This document shows, one piece after another, positions 39,266 through 47,791 of a DNA stretch of 64,000 nucleotides; the first letter of the stretch is position 1; every line of letters starts with the position of its first letter. The stretch lies in the NCBI GenBank assembly GCA_026625165.1, contig CP112999.1, positions 1,864,741 to 1,928,740 of the forward strand, in the 5' to 3' direction. Made by a program: the position numbers and the translations under genes. Source of the stretch: Methanoregula sp. GTDB taxonomy: Archaea > Halobacteriota > Methanomicrobia > Methanomicrobiales > Methanospirillaceae. The notes beneath the pieces were generated by a model that saw only the letters and a program-made list of their open reading frames with translations, was not told the DNA's origin and searched no databases.

Positions 39266-39667
39266 CTAACGATAAGACTTTTGGAACTTCTTGCGTGCAC
39301 CGCGCCCGTGCGGCTTTTTCGTTTCCTTCTGCCGCGAATCGTTGACAAGCAGCGTCCGGTCGTACAGCAGGTACGTGTCTTTCATCTGGGGATCGTTATG
39401 CCATTCGACAATTCCCCTCGCGAGAGCAGTGCGGATGGCTTCCGCCTGCCCCATCGAACCCCCTCCTTCAACATCGATAGCGACATCGATGCCGTTCACC
39501 GCGTTGGGCACAAGCAGGAGCGGTTCGGAGATCTTCATCCGTGTAACCTCGGTCCCGTACTTGTCCAGCGGGACGGAGTTGATCCGGATGATGCCCTTAC
39601 CGGCCTTGAGCGTAGCCCGTGCGATTGCCGTCTTGCGTTTTCCACTTGTGTTGATGATCTTGACCAT
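39266..39667 (-). CDS. rpsI: 30S ribosomal protein uS9
   Basis: S9, 133 residues from ATG 39667 ([18 protein letters not shown]). A GTG three codons upstream is less likely. The N-terminal [10 protein letters not shown] and the C-terminal [12 protein letters not shown] that reaches the P site are conserved, as is [17 protein letters not shown]. It directly follows rplM. Confidence 0.96.
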   Translation of the reverse strand: MVKIINTSGKRKTAIARATLKAGKGIIRINSVPLDKYGTEVTRMKISEPLLLVPNAVNGIDVAIDVEGGGSMGQAEAIRTALARGIVEWHNDPQMKDTYLLYDRTLLVNDSRQKETKKPHGRGARKKFQKSYR

Positions 39668-39679
39668 AATGACCACCCG

Positions 39680-40102
39680 TTAGAACTTTGCCCCCAGAAA
39701 GGTGCAGACTGCACCAAGGGTGACAAACTGTACATTGTTCAGCCGGTTCATGTGTGCCTCGTCAGGCACCTCCATCTCTTTACCCACGAAATCGACCGGG
39801 ATGCCCACGTAGCACCGGATACGCCTCATCGCGTCAACGCCACGGGGGCGTTTGTACGGCAGCATACCGCGGATCGTTCTCTTCATTAAGTGGTCCGGCC
39901 TGCGCGGGAGGAACGGCCCCCAGCCGGTTGAACCCCGGCTGCGCTTGGTCTGGTAATTGGAAAGCACCCGCGCCCGGCTGCCTGAAATGATTGCCTTTTC
40001 CGCGTTGACGACCGCGATCTCCTCTCCGGCAAGCGCCCGCTGTGCGACAACGCTTGCAAGCCGTCCAAGGAGCATGCCATCACCGTTGATTACTGTCACC
40101 AT
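39680..40102 (-). CDS. rplM: 50S ribosomal protein uL13
   Basis: L13, 140 residues: [20 protein letters not shown] at the N-terminus, then [20 protein letters not shown] and PYKRPRG. The archaeal-type length is complete. It is part of the L18e-L13-S9 trio. Confidence 0.96.
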   Translation of the reverse strand: MVTVINGDGMLLGRLASVVAQRALAGEEIAVVNAEKAIISGSRARVLSNYQTKRSRGSTGWGPFLPRRPDHLMKRTIRGMLPYKRPRGVDAMRRIRCYVGIPVDFVGKEMEVPDEAHMNRLNNVQFVTLGAVCTFLGAKF

Positions 40103-40109
40103 CGTATGT

Positions 40110-40475
40110 TCACCTCAGGATACGGACACCGCTTCCCTTCGGGTTGTCCTGCAGGAGCTGTTCGATTGTCATGCACTGCCCTTTCGCGTCCCGGATCTTG
40201 CTTGTCGCTGATGCCGAGAAGTTCAGTGCCGCCACTTTCACCGATTGTGAAAGGGCGCCGCTGCCCAGCACCTTTCCGGGGACGATGATCGTCTCACCTT
40301 TCTGGGCGTAGCGCTCGATCTTGGAAAGGTTGACCTCGGCATGGTTCCTGTTGGAGGTCTCCAGCCTGCTTGCGATCTCGCGCCAGATCTTTGCCTCATT
40401 CTCGCGTGATGTATTCTTTAAGAGCGATATGAGATTGGTAAGACGGGGGTTCGTCTTTTCCACGGTTCTTGTCAT
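40110..40475 (-). CDS. rpl18e: 50S ribosomal protein eL18 (L18e)
   Basis: An archaeal/eukaryotic-specific large-subunit protein, 121 residues. [34 protein letters not shown] and [11 protein letters not shown] are family features. The ATG overlaps the rpoD stop by four bases. Confidence 0.95.
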   Translation of the reverse strand: MTRTVEKTNPRLTNLISLLKNTSRENEAKIWREIASRLETSNRNHAEVNLSKIERYAQKGETIIVPGKVLGSGALSQSVKVAALNFSASATSKIRDAKGQCMTIEQLLQDNPKGSGVRILR

Positions 40476-41302
40476 TTCTTGTCATCCCCTGAAATTTCGC
40501 GTGTCTGTTTCTCCAGCTCGTCTGACTGTCCTTTGATGTGTTGCAGCGCCTGGCGCAGGATCTCTTTTACCGGAAGCGACCCGTCGCCTTCGACCACGAA
40601 AATATACCGGTCGGGCTCTGCTGAGACCTTGATTGCCGGTTCGTCCCCGATGCCGGTTGCCACGCATGCCCGTTCGCAGAGCCTGCACATGGAGCAATCG
40701 GATAGCTTGCCCTCAATAACCTCGACCTTCTTGCCTTTTGCGGCAAGGATTTCCCGCGGGCATTCCTCAATGCACATCCCGCACGCATCGCAGGCATCTG
40801 AAATCGCAATGACGGGATGGTTCTTGTACCCGCAGACATTCGTCGGCTGCCATTTGGCATGCTCTTTTCCGGTGTTGAGTTCCGCCCGCGCCTCGAGCAC
40901 GAGCTTCTGCCCCTTGGTGAGTTTTACGATTGGGATATTATCATGCACCGGGACCGCTTTGGGGTCCTGCGGGATCAGGTCGCTTGACTTGACCATTTTG
41001 GGGCCTTCTACACTCAGGGTATAAGTGACCGAACAGCTCGGGCACCCCGCACCACCGCATGCACAGGTCTCCTTGCGGGAGTACGTGGCAAGGTCGGTGA
41101 TGATCGGGATCAGCCCGAGCCGGTGGGCAAGCATCTCGTCGAAGAGTGCGCTTGTATTGTCATAGATGCGCACTTCGTCGATCGCAAGCGTCGGCACTTC
41201 AGAGATCATCGCCCTGCGCAGTGCATTTGCAAATGAGGGGGGGGCACCGATAAGTGTGAATCGCGCAATAGTATCGTCAAGACTTGCAAACTGGATCTCC
41301 AT
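40472..41302 (-). CDS. rpoD: DNA-directed RNA polymerase subunit D with two 4Fe-4S motifs
   Basis: The alpha/Rpb3 counterpart, 276 residues from ATG 41302 ([10 protein letters not shown]). The dimerisation core has FANALRRAMISEVPTLAIDEV. CACGGAGCPSC (80-90) resembles the Rpb3 zinc loop. The inserted ferredoxin-like domain carries two complete cluster motifs, CDACGMCIEEC (C171, C174, C177, C181) and CSMCRLCERAC (C203, C206, C209, C213). Some archaea keep one or none, so this is the full iron-sulfur form. The start shares one base with the rpsK stop (TGATG). Confidence 0.95.
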   Translation of the reverse strand: MEIQFASLDDTIARFTLIGAPPSFANALRRAMISEVPTLAIDEVRIYDNTSALFDEMLAHRLGLIPIITDLATYSRKETCACGGAGCPSCSVTYTLSVEGPKMVKSSDLIPQDPKAVPVHDNIPIVKLTKGQKLVLEARAELNTGKEHAKWQPTNVCGYKNHPVIAISDACDACGMCIEECPREILAAKGKKVEVIEGKLSDCSMCRLCERACVATGIGDEPAIKVSAEPDRYIFVVEGDGSLPVKEILRQALQHIKGQSDELEKQTREISGDDKK

Positions 41303-41700
41303 CACACTCTCCTTCCTCGTCTGCCACCCTTCGGACGGCATGAGTCGTGGGGGATAGGCGTGACGTCTTCAATCCTGCCGATGCGCATGCCGGCACGGGC
41401 GAGCGCACGGATTGCTGCCTGCGCTCCGGGCCCGGGGCTGCGCTGCTTGCCCTGCCCGGGTGCACGCACCTTGACATGGACACCAACGATTCCCTTCTCT
41501 TTTGCAGCAGCCGCAACATTTCCGGCCATCTGCATCGCTGCATACGGCGAGCTTTCGTTACGGTCCTGCTTGACCACCATGCCTCCTGAGCTCTTGGTCA
41601 CCGTCTCTGCGCCTGATAGGTCGGTGATGGTGATGATGGTGTTGTTAAACGATGCGAAGATATGGGCAATGCCCCACTTCTCCTTGTCTGATGCTGCCAT
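41302..41700 (-). CDS. rpsK: 30S ribosomal protein uS11
   Basis: S11, 132 residues. [22 protein letters not shown], the [23 protein letters not shown] core and the C-terminal [10 protein letters not shown] are typical. It lies one base after rpsD in the S13-S4-S11-RpoD order characteristic of archaea. Confidence 0.97.
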   Translation of the reverse strand: MAASDKEKWGIAHIFASFNNTIITITDLSGAETVTKSSGGMVVKQDRNESSPYAAMQMAGNVAAAAKEKGIVGVHVKVRAPGQGKQRSPGPGAQAAIRALARAGMRIGRIEDVTPIPHDSCRPKGGRRGRRV

Positions 41701-41701
41701 C

Positions 41702-42253
41702 TTATCTCACTCCCGGGGCTTTGGTGATACGCGCTTTTTCTGCATGGGAGTCCGCAACAAACGGCGATTTGCCGTAGTAGCTGATCTGCCCTTCTTCGGT
41801 GCGGCTAACCCGGTAACCGGGGATGCTCACGCGCCTTCCGCCGACCGCGATATGCCCGTGGGTGATGAGCTGCCGTGCCTGCTTTGGCGACCGTGCAAGG
41901 CCTTTGCGGTACACCAGCGTCTGGAGCCGTCGCTCGAGCTCGGTCTGGATCTTGAGGGAGAGGATGTCATCGATATCCGCATCCGGGCCGAGCAGTCCTC
42001 CCCTTTGCATGGAAGTGATAAGTTCAGACCTTTTCGCTTCAAAGAGCGGCCGGTCAGTACTGCTTGACATGAGCGCAAGCAGGTTGCGTGCCCCTTTCCG
42101 GTACTTGCGCAGGATGCTCTGCGCCTTCCACACTTCCCGCTTGTTCCGTAGCCCGTACTCGATGACAAGCCGTGTCTCCTGCTCAATCCGCGTCTTTTCA
42201 AACGGGCGTTTGGGAGTCTGGTATGATTTATGGTTCTTTCCCGGGTATCCCAT
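41702..42253 (-). CDS. rpsD: 30S ribosomal protein uS4
   Basis: S4, 183 residues, archaeal type. It starts [20 protein letters not shown] and contains the S4 RNA-binding domain ([32 protein letters not shown]). Complete; 4 bases after rpsM. Confidence 0.97.
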   Translation of the reverse strand: MGYPGKNHKSYQTPKRPFEKTRIEQETRLVIEYGLRNKREVWKAQSILRKYRKGARNLLALMSSSTDRPLFEAKRSELITSMQRGGLLGPDADIDDILSLKIQTELERRLQTLVYRKGLARSPKQARQLITHGHIAVGGRRVSIPGYRVSRTEEGQISYYGKSPFVADSHAEKARITKAPGVR

Positions 42254-42257
42254 GGTT

Positions 42258-42719
42258 TTACGCGCCTCCCTCTTTGGTCTTCTTCACACCAACGGTCGCG
42301 CCGGTTCTGCCCGTGGACTTGGTGCGCTGCCCGCGGACTTTCTGCCCGGTCTCGTGGCGGATTCCCTTGTAGCAGCGAATCTTTCTCATCATGTTGACAT
42401 CGTCATCTCTGGCCATCGTCACATCGATGCCTAACAGGTGTTTTGCTTCACCGGTGTAGACATCCTTGGGCCGGTTCGTCATCCATGACGGCACTTTGGT
42501 GCCATAATGGTCGATGACGGCACGGAGCCGGTTGACCCCGTCCTCATCCAGACGCCCCAGCGTCGTATATTCGTTGACTTTTGCCATGCGGGAGATAACG
42601 CTTGACGTATGCCTGCCCACACCCTTGATCCCGGTGAGGGCGACACGGACGGATTTTGTCCCGTCCAGATCGGTGGTGCCAATCCGTACAAAGTATTTTA
42701 TGTCTTCTTCCTGAGCCAT
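42258..42719 (-). CDS. rpsM: 30S ribosomal protein uS13
   Basis: S13, 153 residues: [16 protein letters not shown], the helix-hairpin-helix [13 protein letters not shown] and the C-terminal basic tail ([20 protein letters not shown]). It is the first protein gene of the alpha-type operon, 35 bases after tRNA-Ser. Confidence 0.97.
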   Translation of the reverse strand: MAQEEDIKYFVRIGTTDLDGTKSVRVALTGIKGVGRHTSSVISRMAKVNEYTTLGRLDEDGVNRLRAVIDHYGTKVPSWMTNRPKDVYTGEAKHLLGIDVTMARDDDVNMMRKIRCYKGIRHETGQKVRGQRTKSTGRTGATVGVKKTKEGGA

Positions 42720-42754
42720 CCAATCCCCTCGTTTTTGTGAGATTTTCTCTGAAG

Positions 42755-42839
42755 CGCTGAGGGAGGGATTTGAACCCTCGAGTCCCAGGGGGACACAGGT
42801 TTAGCAAACCTGCGCCATACCAGGCTTGGCTACCTCAAC
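42755..42839 (-). tRNA. tRNA-Ser (GCT)
   Basis: An 85-base tRNA with a long variable arm, as expected for serine. Acceptor GTTGAGG pairs with CCTCAGC, discriminator G. Anticodon stem GCAGG/CCTGT-type encloses a loop with GCT. The T-loop reads TTCAAAT. CCA is not encoded. It heads the r-protein run, 35 bases before rpsM on the same strand. Confidence 0.93.
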
Positions 42840-42899
42840 AGAGGAATCTCGCATCTTTTACAGACACTCGCAGCAGATATCCGCTGCTCCATGAATGGT

Positions 42900-42930
42900 G
42901 CTTTATAATATGGTTGGGTCGGGATTATAA
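42900..42930 (-). promoter_or_regulatory. TATA boxes for tRNA-Ser and the alpha-type operon
   Basis: The minus strand offers TTATAATC (42923-42930) and TATTATAAAG (42901-42910). Starts 25 bases on, near 42900 or 42881, would precede tRNA-Ser by 40-60 bases. No other clear box is seen before rpsM, so the tRNA and r-proteins probably share this promoter. Confidence 0.5.
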
Positions 42931-42977
42931 GTGTTTGTGTTATATGAATCCCGAATGTAATGAGGGATGAATATCGA

Positions 42978-43057
42978 GAAGATTTTCATCAGAAAATCTT
43001 CGCTGTGTCGAACCCCCCTCGGGGGTGAGCTTGAGAAGATTTCCGAAGGAATTCTTC
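42978..43057. repeat. cluster of three intergenic hairpins
   Basis: A perfect 10-bp stem GAAGATTTTC/GAAAATCTTC (42978-43001), then ACCCCC/GGGGGT (43012-43026), then GAAGATTTCC/GGAATTCTTC with one mismatch (43035-43057). The first and third belong to the GAAGA...TCTTC family also seen at 5776, 20964 and 25767. They lie downstream of the PAS kinase and upstream of the tRNA-Ser promoter, and might also terminate transcription. Confidence 0.75.
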
Positions 43058-43099
43058 GAGTGTGCAATATAAGCCCGCCATGAACCGCAATTTTACCGG

Positions 43100-44911
43100 C
43101 TATTGTTCATCGGCCGGTGACACGGACTGCCGGTACCTGTCTTTTGGTACGTTGATCTCGAACCTTGCTCCTTTTCCATATTCCCCGGTCTCTGCAATCG
43201 TGATACCTGTGATGGAAAGGATCTCCCGGATCAAAAACAGCCCGAGGCCTGTGTGTTTGCCAAACCCGCGGATAAAGATCTTCTCCTTGTTTTCTGAAGG
43301 GATGCCGGTCCCGTTATCCTCATACACGATTGTCAGCCCGCCCGGGGATTCCTGCGAGAAGAGTGAGATGGCAGTCACACGATCCCCGTGCCGTACCGAG
43401 TTTTCCATAAGATTGTAAAAGACTTTCTCGATTAAGGGGTCAGAGAATATCGAAATGCCGTCAAGGTGCACATTGAGAGCAACCTCTTTGAGGGGGAGCT
43501 GGACTGCAGCCCTCCTGATGGTTGACGGGAGGTCCTGCCATTCCGGTGACCGCACCCCGATATCCTCGTAGTATTTTGTAAATTCGATCTGGCGCTCGAT
43601 GGACAGTACCGTATCGATCTCCTTATGCATGTATTCAAGGAGGGCAGGATCGCGTGTCAGTTCCTGGGAGAGTTCAAGGTAGGCAAGCAACGCCGTGATT
43701 TTGTTGAGGATGTCATGGCGGGTAACCGAAGACAGTATATTGAGTTTTTTGTTTGCATGCGCCAGCGCTTCGTTAATGCGCTCCAGTTCCCGGTTGTGGT
43801 AAGCCATCTCCTGCTGTAACGCCCTGCGTTCCGTGATGTCCTCGATGACCCCGTCCACCCATTCAACTTCACCGTTTTCATTGCATTTCGGTCTGGCATT
43901 CACCGAGACCCAGATCAGTGTCCCGTCCTTCTTTTTTAATTGGAGGACCCGGCCCTTATAAATTCCACATGCATTGAGGTCTGATAGGAATTTTTTCCTC
44001 TCTTCAGGATTAGGATACAGATCCATGACCGGTACTTGTAATAATTCCTCGACAGAGTCGTAGCCCAGCATATGTGCCTGGGCAGTGTTTGCCCAAAGGA
44101 ACCTGCCTTCAGAATCTGCAGTGTTCCTGTACACGCCGACATTCAGGTTCTCCATCAGAGTACGGAATTTCTCTTCACTCTGACGCAGGGATTCGACAGC
44201 CCGCTTGCGCTCTGTTATGTCGCGTGCGACATGCACGCTGCCGATCATGATTCCGTTTGCGTTACGCAGAGGTGATACGGTAACAAGGAAGTCTCCCCCG
44301 AGACGATCCTCGTGGACTTCGCTCGTGTGTTCATTCCCATCACGTATGAGCTTGATGTGGGGGCAGATATCTGGCGGGGCATCTGTACAGTGCATCACTT
44401 CATAACAATGCAGACCGACTGCCTGTTCAGGTGTGATGCAGAGCTTTGCTGCGAGGGCCCGGTTGACCCGTAAGATTTTTTGATTCTGGTCAATGAGCGC
44501 GATAAGATCCGGTACCGCATCAAATGTCCGTTCCCATTCCTCTTTTGCAAAGATCAAGTTTTGTTCATTTTCCTTCAGGCGCAGGGAGAGGTACGAGACG
44601 ACAAACGCGATCACAATGAACATGCCGCACCGGGCTGCTGCCGAGCCAAGGTCTTCAGGAAACCCTGAACGGGTTGCTACCACCATCATAAAATAGATTG
44701 CAGAAATTCCCCCGCCAAACCATATGCCACGGCGGGGATAATAGAACGATGCGAGAATTATGGGGAGATACAGGAGATGTGAAGTGACAACGGTGATCCC
44801 GATAAGCAGGCCGTACAGGTTGAGCGCAAGGGCGAACACTGCTGTCCCTGACACAAGAATAAGGGAGGTGCGTGGATCGGCTCGGAAATGGTCGATCAAC
44901 GGGACAGCCAT
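43100..44911 (-). CDS. membrane PAS sensor histidine kinase
   Basis: A 603-residue kinase. Four or so N-terminal membrane helices (about 16-110) precede two PAS domains (about 122-235 and 248-362). The phospho-acceptor H399 is in SVTRHDILNKITALLAY. The ATPase domain has N-box NLMENSVRHG (500-509), EDNGTGIP and GKHTGLGLFLIREIL. The first PAS has a Cys cluster (C169, C175, C183) in CYEVMHCTDAPPDICPH, a pattern frequent in methanogen PAS domains, possibly for ligand or redox sensing. No response regulator is adjacent. Confidence 0.92.
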   Translation of the reverse strand: MAVPLIDHFRADPRTSLILVSGTAVFALALNLYGLLIGITVVTSHLLYLPIILASFYYPRRGIWFGGGISAIYFMMVVATRSGFPEDLGSAAARCGMFIVIAFVVSYLSLRLKENEQNLIFAKEEWERTFDAVPDLIALIDQNQKILRVNRALAAKLCITPEQAVGLHCYEVMHCTDAPPDICPHIKLIRDGNEHTSEVHEDRLGGDFLVTVSPLRNANGIMIGSVHVARDITERKRAVESLRQSEEKFRTLMENLNVGVYRNTADSEGRFLWANTAQAHMLGYDSVEELLQVPVMDLYPNPEERKKFLSDLNACGIYKGRVLQLKKKDGTLIWVSVNARPKCNENGEVEWVDGVIEDITERRALQQEMAYHNRELERINEALAHANKKLNILSSVTRHDILNKITALLAYLELSQELTRDPALLEYMHKEIDTVLSIERQIEFTKYYEDIGVRSPEWQDLPSTIRRAAVQLPLKEVALNVHLDGISIFSDPLIEKVFYNLMENSVRHGDRVTAISLFSQESPGGLTIVYEDNGTGIPSENKEKIFIRGFGKHTGLGLFLIREILSITGITIAETGEYGKGARFEINVPKDRYRQSVSPADEQ

Positions 44912-44928
44912 AGGACACCTTGTTCTGG

Positions 44929-44950
44929 TTTCAACACCGCTGTGTTGAAA
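44929..44950. promoter_or_regulatory. 22-bp palindrome, candidate operator
   Basis: TTTCAACAC-CGCT-GTGTTGAAA is a perfect 9-bp inverted repeat with a 4-base centre. It lies 18 bases upstream of the PAS kinase ATG and 12 bases upstream of the small plus-strand ORF, so a bound regulator could affect both. It could also be a hairpin in either leader. Confidence 0.45.
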
Positions 44951-44962
44951 GGATTAAAGATC

Positions 44963-45079
44963 ATGGATCACCAGTCATTATATAATATCGCCACTGGTGT
45001 GCTGGAGGAGGAGAAATACCGGAAAGATACCCAAAAACCGGAACAATATGCCCGTGTAAATGGTCTGATGGATGATTGA
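44963..45079 (+). CDS. possible 38-residue small protein
   Basis: The ORF MDHQSLYNIATGVLEEEK... ends after NGLMDD. AAAGGATTAAAGATC precedes the ATG and gives a weak ribosome site. It is hydrophilic and acidic with a likely single helix. Placement between a palindrome and a divergent kinase is suggestive, but there is no independent support for translation. Confidence 0.3.
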   Translation: MDHQSLYNIATGVLEEEKYRKDTQKPEQYARVNGLMDD

Positions 45080-45103
45080 AAAACCGGCTTTATCAGGAGA
45101 ACA

Positions 45104-45123
45104 GGAAAAAAGGGGGAAATTTT
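45104..45123 (-). terminator. T-rich terminator after the CBS operon
   Basis: On the minus strand, right after the stop of the last CBS gene, AAAAATTTCCCCCTTTTTTC provides two T-tracts, as in archaeal intrinsic termination. Confidence 0.5.
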
Positions 45124-45900
45124 TTATAACGCATTTACAAGGGACCTGCGGGTCACCATGCCTATCAACCTGCCCTTGTCTGCAACCGGTACTGAGCTGA
45201 TGTTTTTCTTCAGCATCATCTCCACGATCTCGGCAGCCTTTGCCGCAGGTTCGATCGAGATGACCGGGGCGCTCATGATGTCTTTTACCAGCAGGTTGCG
45301 GATCCGGTGGTCCTGGTGTTTTCCGGTTACCGCTTCACGAAACCTCCGCATGGCAACCGCTACATCCGTCTCGGTCACGATGCCAATTATTTTACCGTTC
45401 TCAGTCACCACAAACCGGGTGATGTTGTCGTCCAGCATCCGGCGGCGGAGATGGACCACCCGTTCATCGGCTTCAATCGTGACCGCAACCTCCATTACCC
45501 CGTCAGCCGTTCCCTCCGGCTTTACCTTTTTGAGCAGGTCACCGGCACCCACCTGTCCGATGAGTTTGTGGTCACTGTCAAATACGACCACCATCTTGTA
45601 GCGCTGGAGCAGCGGCACAAGGACGTTGATGTCCTGATCGGGATAGATGCTCGTATAGTCCTCGTCGATAACGCTTGCAACATGGATTGCAGTCGGGGTG
45701 AGCCCGGAGTTTTGTTTGCTCCCAAGCTTCTCGGCGATCGCCTTTCGGGAGACAGTGCCGGCAACGCTTGTATTGTGCACCGCGATCAGCGGGTCAATGC
45801 CCTCGTCAAGCATTTTATCGAGCGCCTCGGTTACTTTCGCGGATTTTGCGATTGTTACCGGCTTTGCCATTATATCTTTTATAAACAGTTCTTTTGTCAT
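45124..45900 (-). CDS. four-CBS protein (CBS operon, gene 5)
   Basis: 258 residues with four CBS motifs: ELFIKDIMAKPVTI, an atypical second motif around IDEDYTSIYPDQDI, DGVMEVAVTIEADERV, and VKDIMSAPVISIEPAAKAAE. CBS pairs (Bateman modules) bind adenine nucleotides or SAM and usually regulate another domain, but none is attached here. The start overlaps the previous gene's stop by four bases. It is the last gene of the operon, followed by a T-rich terminator. Confidence 0.9.
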   Translation of the reverse strand: MTKELFIKDIMAKPVTIAKSAKVTEALDKMLDEGIDPLIAVHNTSVAGTVSRKAIAEKLGSKQNSGLTPTAIHVASVIDEDYTSIYPDQDINVLVPLLQRYKMVVVFDSDHKLIGQVGAGDLLKKVKPEGTADGVMEVAVTIEADERVVHLRRRMLDDNITRFVVTENGKIIGIVTETDVAVAMRRFREAVTGKHQDHRIRNLLVKDIMSAPVISIEPAAKAAEIVEMMLKKNISSVPVADKGRLIGMVTRRSLVNAL

Positions 45901-46745
45901 TTCGCCACTTCCCTGATAATATCATCCCGTTTTATTATACCTGCAATGTCGTTTTTGTCTACTATCACAAGGCTGTTGATCTGATGTCTGTTCATGCTTG
46001 AAACCGCCCGGTTCACCGGAGTGTCCAAAGATGCGGTGATGACCGGGGATGTCATTATGTCCTGAGCAATAACAGGGGCAAGGAACAGTGTGCCTGCCCC
46101 CCGCGTGCCCCGCGGCTGCTTCCTCCTCCTGACTGGCACGCCCCGCTCCACAACACCGGCGATTTTCTGCTCGTTGTCAAAGAACGCGAGGTTGGTTTCA
46201 GTTATTATACCTGCAATGGACTCATCGTTGTTGGTGACCACCACCTTGTCATTGCGCTCGCTCATCACATCAATGACATGGTCGAGCGAATGGTACCTGC
46301 TCACTGTTGCCACATCCTCCATCATGTCTGCAACCGGGCAGGTAAAACTGTTTATCATTGCAGACTTCATCAGGTCTGACTTGGTAACGATGCCGATCAC
46401 CGCATCACCGTCTGTTACCGGCACGCTGCTGATGTTGTTATTTACAAGGATACGGGCGATCTCCCGGATGCCGGTGTCCGGCCTTACCGTAATCGGGTCG
46501 GGCACGGCAAGCACGCTCACCGGGATTCTGTCGATCGGGCGCCGCCGCCACGCAGGTTCGCTCTGCCGGAGCCGGTATGCAAGATCCTTTTTGGTGATAA
46601 TTCCTGACAGCATCCCATCCTCCATGACCAGCAGCCGGGATATCCGGTGCCTGACCATCAGGTTACGGGCGTGCGCCACGGTTTCTGAAGGGCTTATAAC
46701 GTGGACCGGTGCGGACATTACATCTGAAGCTTTCATCACACTCAC
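45897..46745 (-). CDS. four-CBS protein (CBS operon, gene 4)
   Basis: 282 residues with four CBS motifs: ASDVMSAPVHVISPSETVAH, PDPITVRPDTGIREIARIL, VADMMEDVATVSRYHSLDHV and AQDIMTSPVITASLDTPVNR. A basic loop (RRRKQPRGTRG) separates motifs three and four and could contact nucleic acid or a partner. There is no catalytic domain. Four-base overlaps on both sides make it part of a coupled operon. Confidence 0.9.
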   Translation of the reverse strand: MSVMKASDVMSAPVHVISPSETVAHARNLMVRHRISRLLVMEDGMLSGIITKKDLAYRLRQSEPAWRRRPIDRIPVSVLAVPDPITVRPDTGIREIARILVNNNISSVPVTDGDAVIGIVTKSDLMKSAMINSFTCPVADMMEDVATVSRYHSLDHVIDVMSERNDKVVVTNNDESIAGIITETNLAFFDNEQKIAGVVERGVPVRRRKQPRGTRGAGTLFLAPVIAQDIMTSPVITASLDTPVNRAVSSMNRHQINSLVIVDKNDIAGIIKRDDIIREVAK

Positions 46746-47683
46746 CCCTGTGCAAATGCCCGGACAAGGTCGAACTCGGTGACAAGCCCTACGAGGCGCG
46801 TGTCTTTTATGACCGGGAGGGCGCCGATGTTCTTTTCCAGCATCTCCCGGGCTGCCACGTTGATGCTCTTATCCGGGGTTATTGTAAAGAGGTCACCGGT
46901 GATCAGCGTCCGCACAGGCAGCCCCATCACCTCCCCGATATCACCGGTCGAGAGCCGGCTGAACACCTCCCGGCTGCCGAGATACCGCATAATATCTGTT
47001 GCGGTAATCATACCATACAGCACATCGTCGCTCACAACCGGGAGCCGCCGGAACCGGAATTTTGTCATGTCGCGGGTTGCCTCCCCGATCGTGCAGTCCG
47101 GTCCGGTAACACGGAGAGAGCCGGTCATGATGTCTCCCACGGCGAACCTGCTCTTTTCTGCCGCGAGAACCCCCATGACATCCCGCTCGGTCACAATCCC
47201 GGTAAGGACATCTCCCTCATCCACCACCGGGATCCCCCCGATCCTCTTATGGACGATGATCCCGGTTGCATCTGCAATCTTCGCAGTGTCCGGGAGCGTT
47301 TCAGGCTTCTGGGTCATGATCGCCCGGACACTCTCGTTTACTGCGGCAATCAGGTTGCCCCTGTGCTTTACCTGCACGAGCCGGTACTTGTCCCCGCCGC
47401 CCAGTAAATTGATAATATCCCCCGATGTGAAAATCCCCCGAAGTTTCTTTGTCCCGGCATCAGTCACGGGCAGTCTCCTGAACCCGCATCCCGTCATTTT
47501 CTCCACCGCCCCCATGATCGTAGTTGTCGGAGGTACCGATACCACATCGCGGGTTGCGATCGCCATGATCTCGCCTTCCTGCTCCACGATATGGGACTTG
47601 AACCCGACAGGCCCCCTGTCGAATTTGCCATGCATCTTGAGCAGTTTGTCGCCCTGCTTGACGCCAGGGTCTTTTTTCTCCAT
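46742..47683 (-). CDS. four-CBS protein (CBS operon, gene 3)
   Basis: 313 residues. An N-terminal motif of about 40 residues (MHGKFDRGPVGFKSH, VEQEGEIMAIATRDVVSV) is typical of a CBS subfamily in methanogens. Four CBS motifs follow (TRDVVSVPPTTTI, VRAIMTQKPETLPDTAKI, VGDIMTGSLRVTGPDCTI, VRTLITGDLFTITPDKSI), with glycine-rich FTSGDIINLLGGGDKY after the first. No effector domain. A 108-base gap separates it from gene 2. Confidence 0.9.
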   Translation of the reverse strand: MEKKDPGVKQGDKLLKMHGKFDRGPVGFKSHIVEQEGEIMAIATRDVVSVPPTTTIMGAVEKMTGCGFRRLPVTDAGTKKLRGIFTSGDIINLLGGGDKYRLVQVKHRGNLIAAVNESVRAIMTQKPETLPDTAKIADATGIIVHKRIGGIPVVDEGDVLTGIVTERDVMGVLAAEKSRFAVGDIMTGSLRVTGPDCTIGEATRDMTKFRFRRLPVVSDDVLYGMITATDIMRYLGSREVFSRLSTGDIGEVMGLPVRTLITGDLFTITPDKSINVAAREMLEKNIGALPVIKDTRLVGLVTEFDLVRAFAQG

Positions 47684-47791
47684 CTTTTTACCCCTTTTTT
47701 TTAAAAAACTTTTCCAAATTCCTTTGAAATATGGCTGGATTTTTTATGGTCCAACGATATCCCGATCCTCCCTGAACTTATTGATCCGGTT

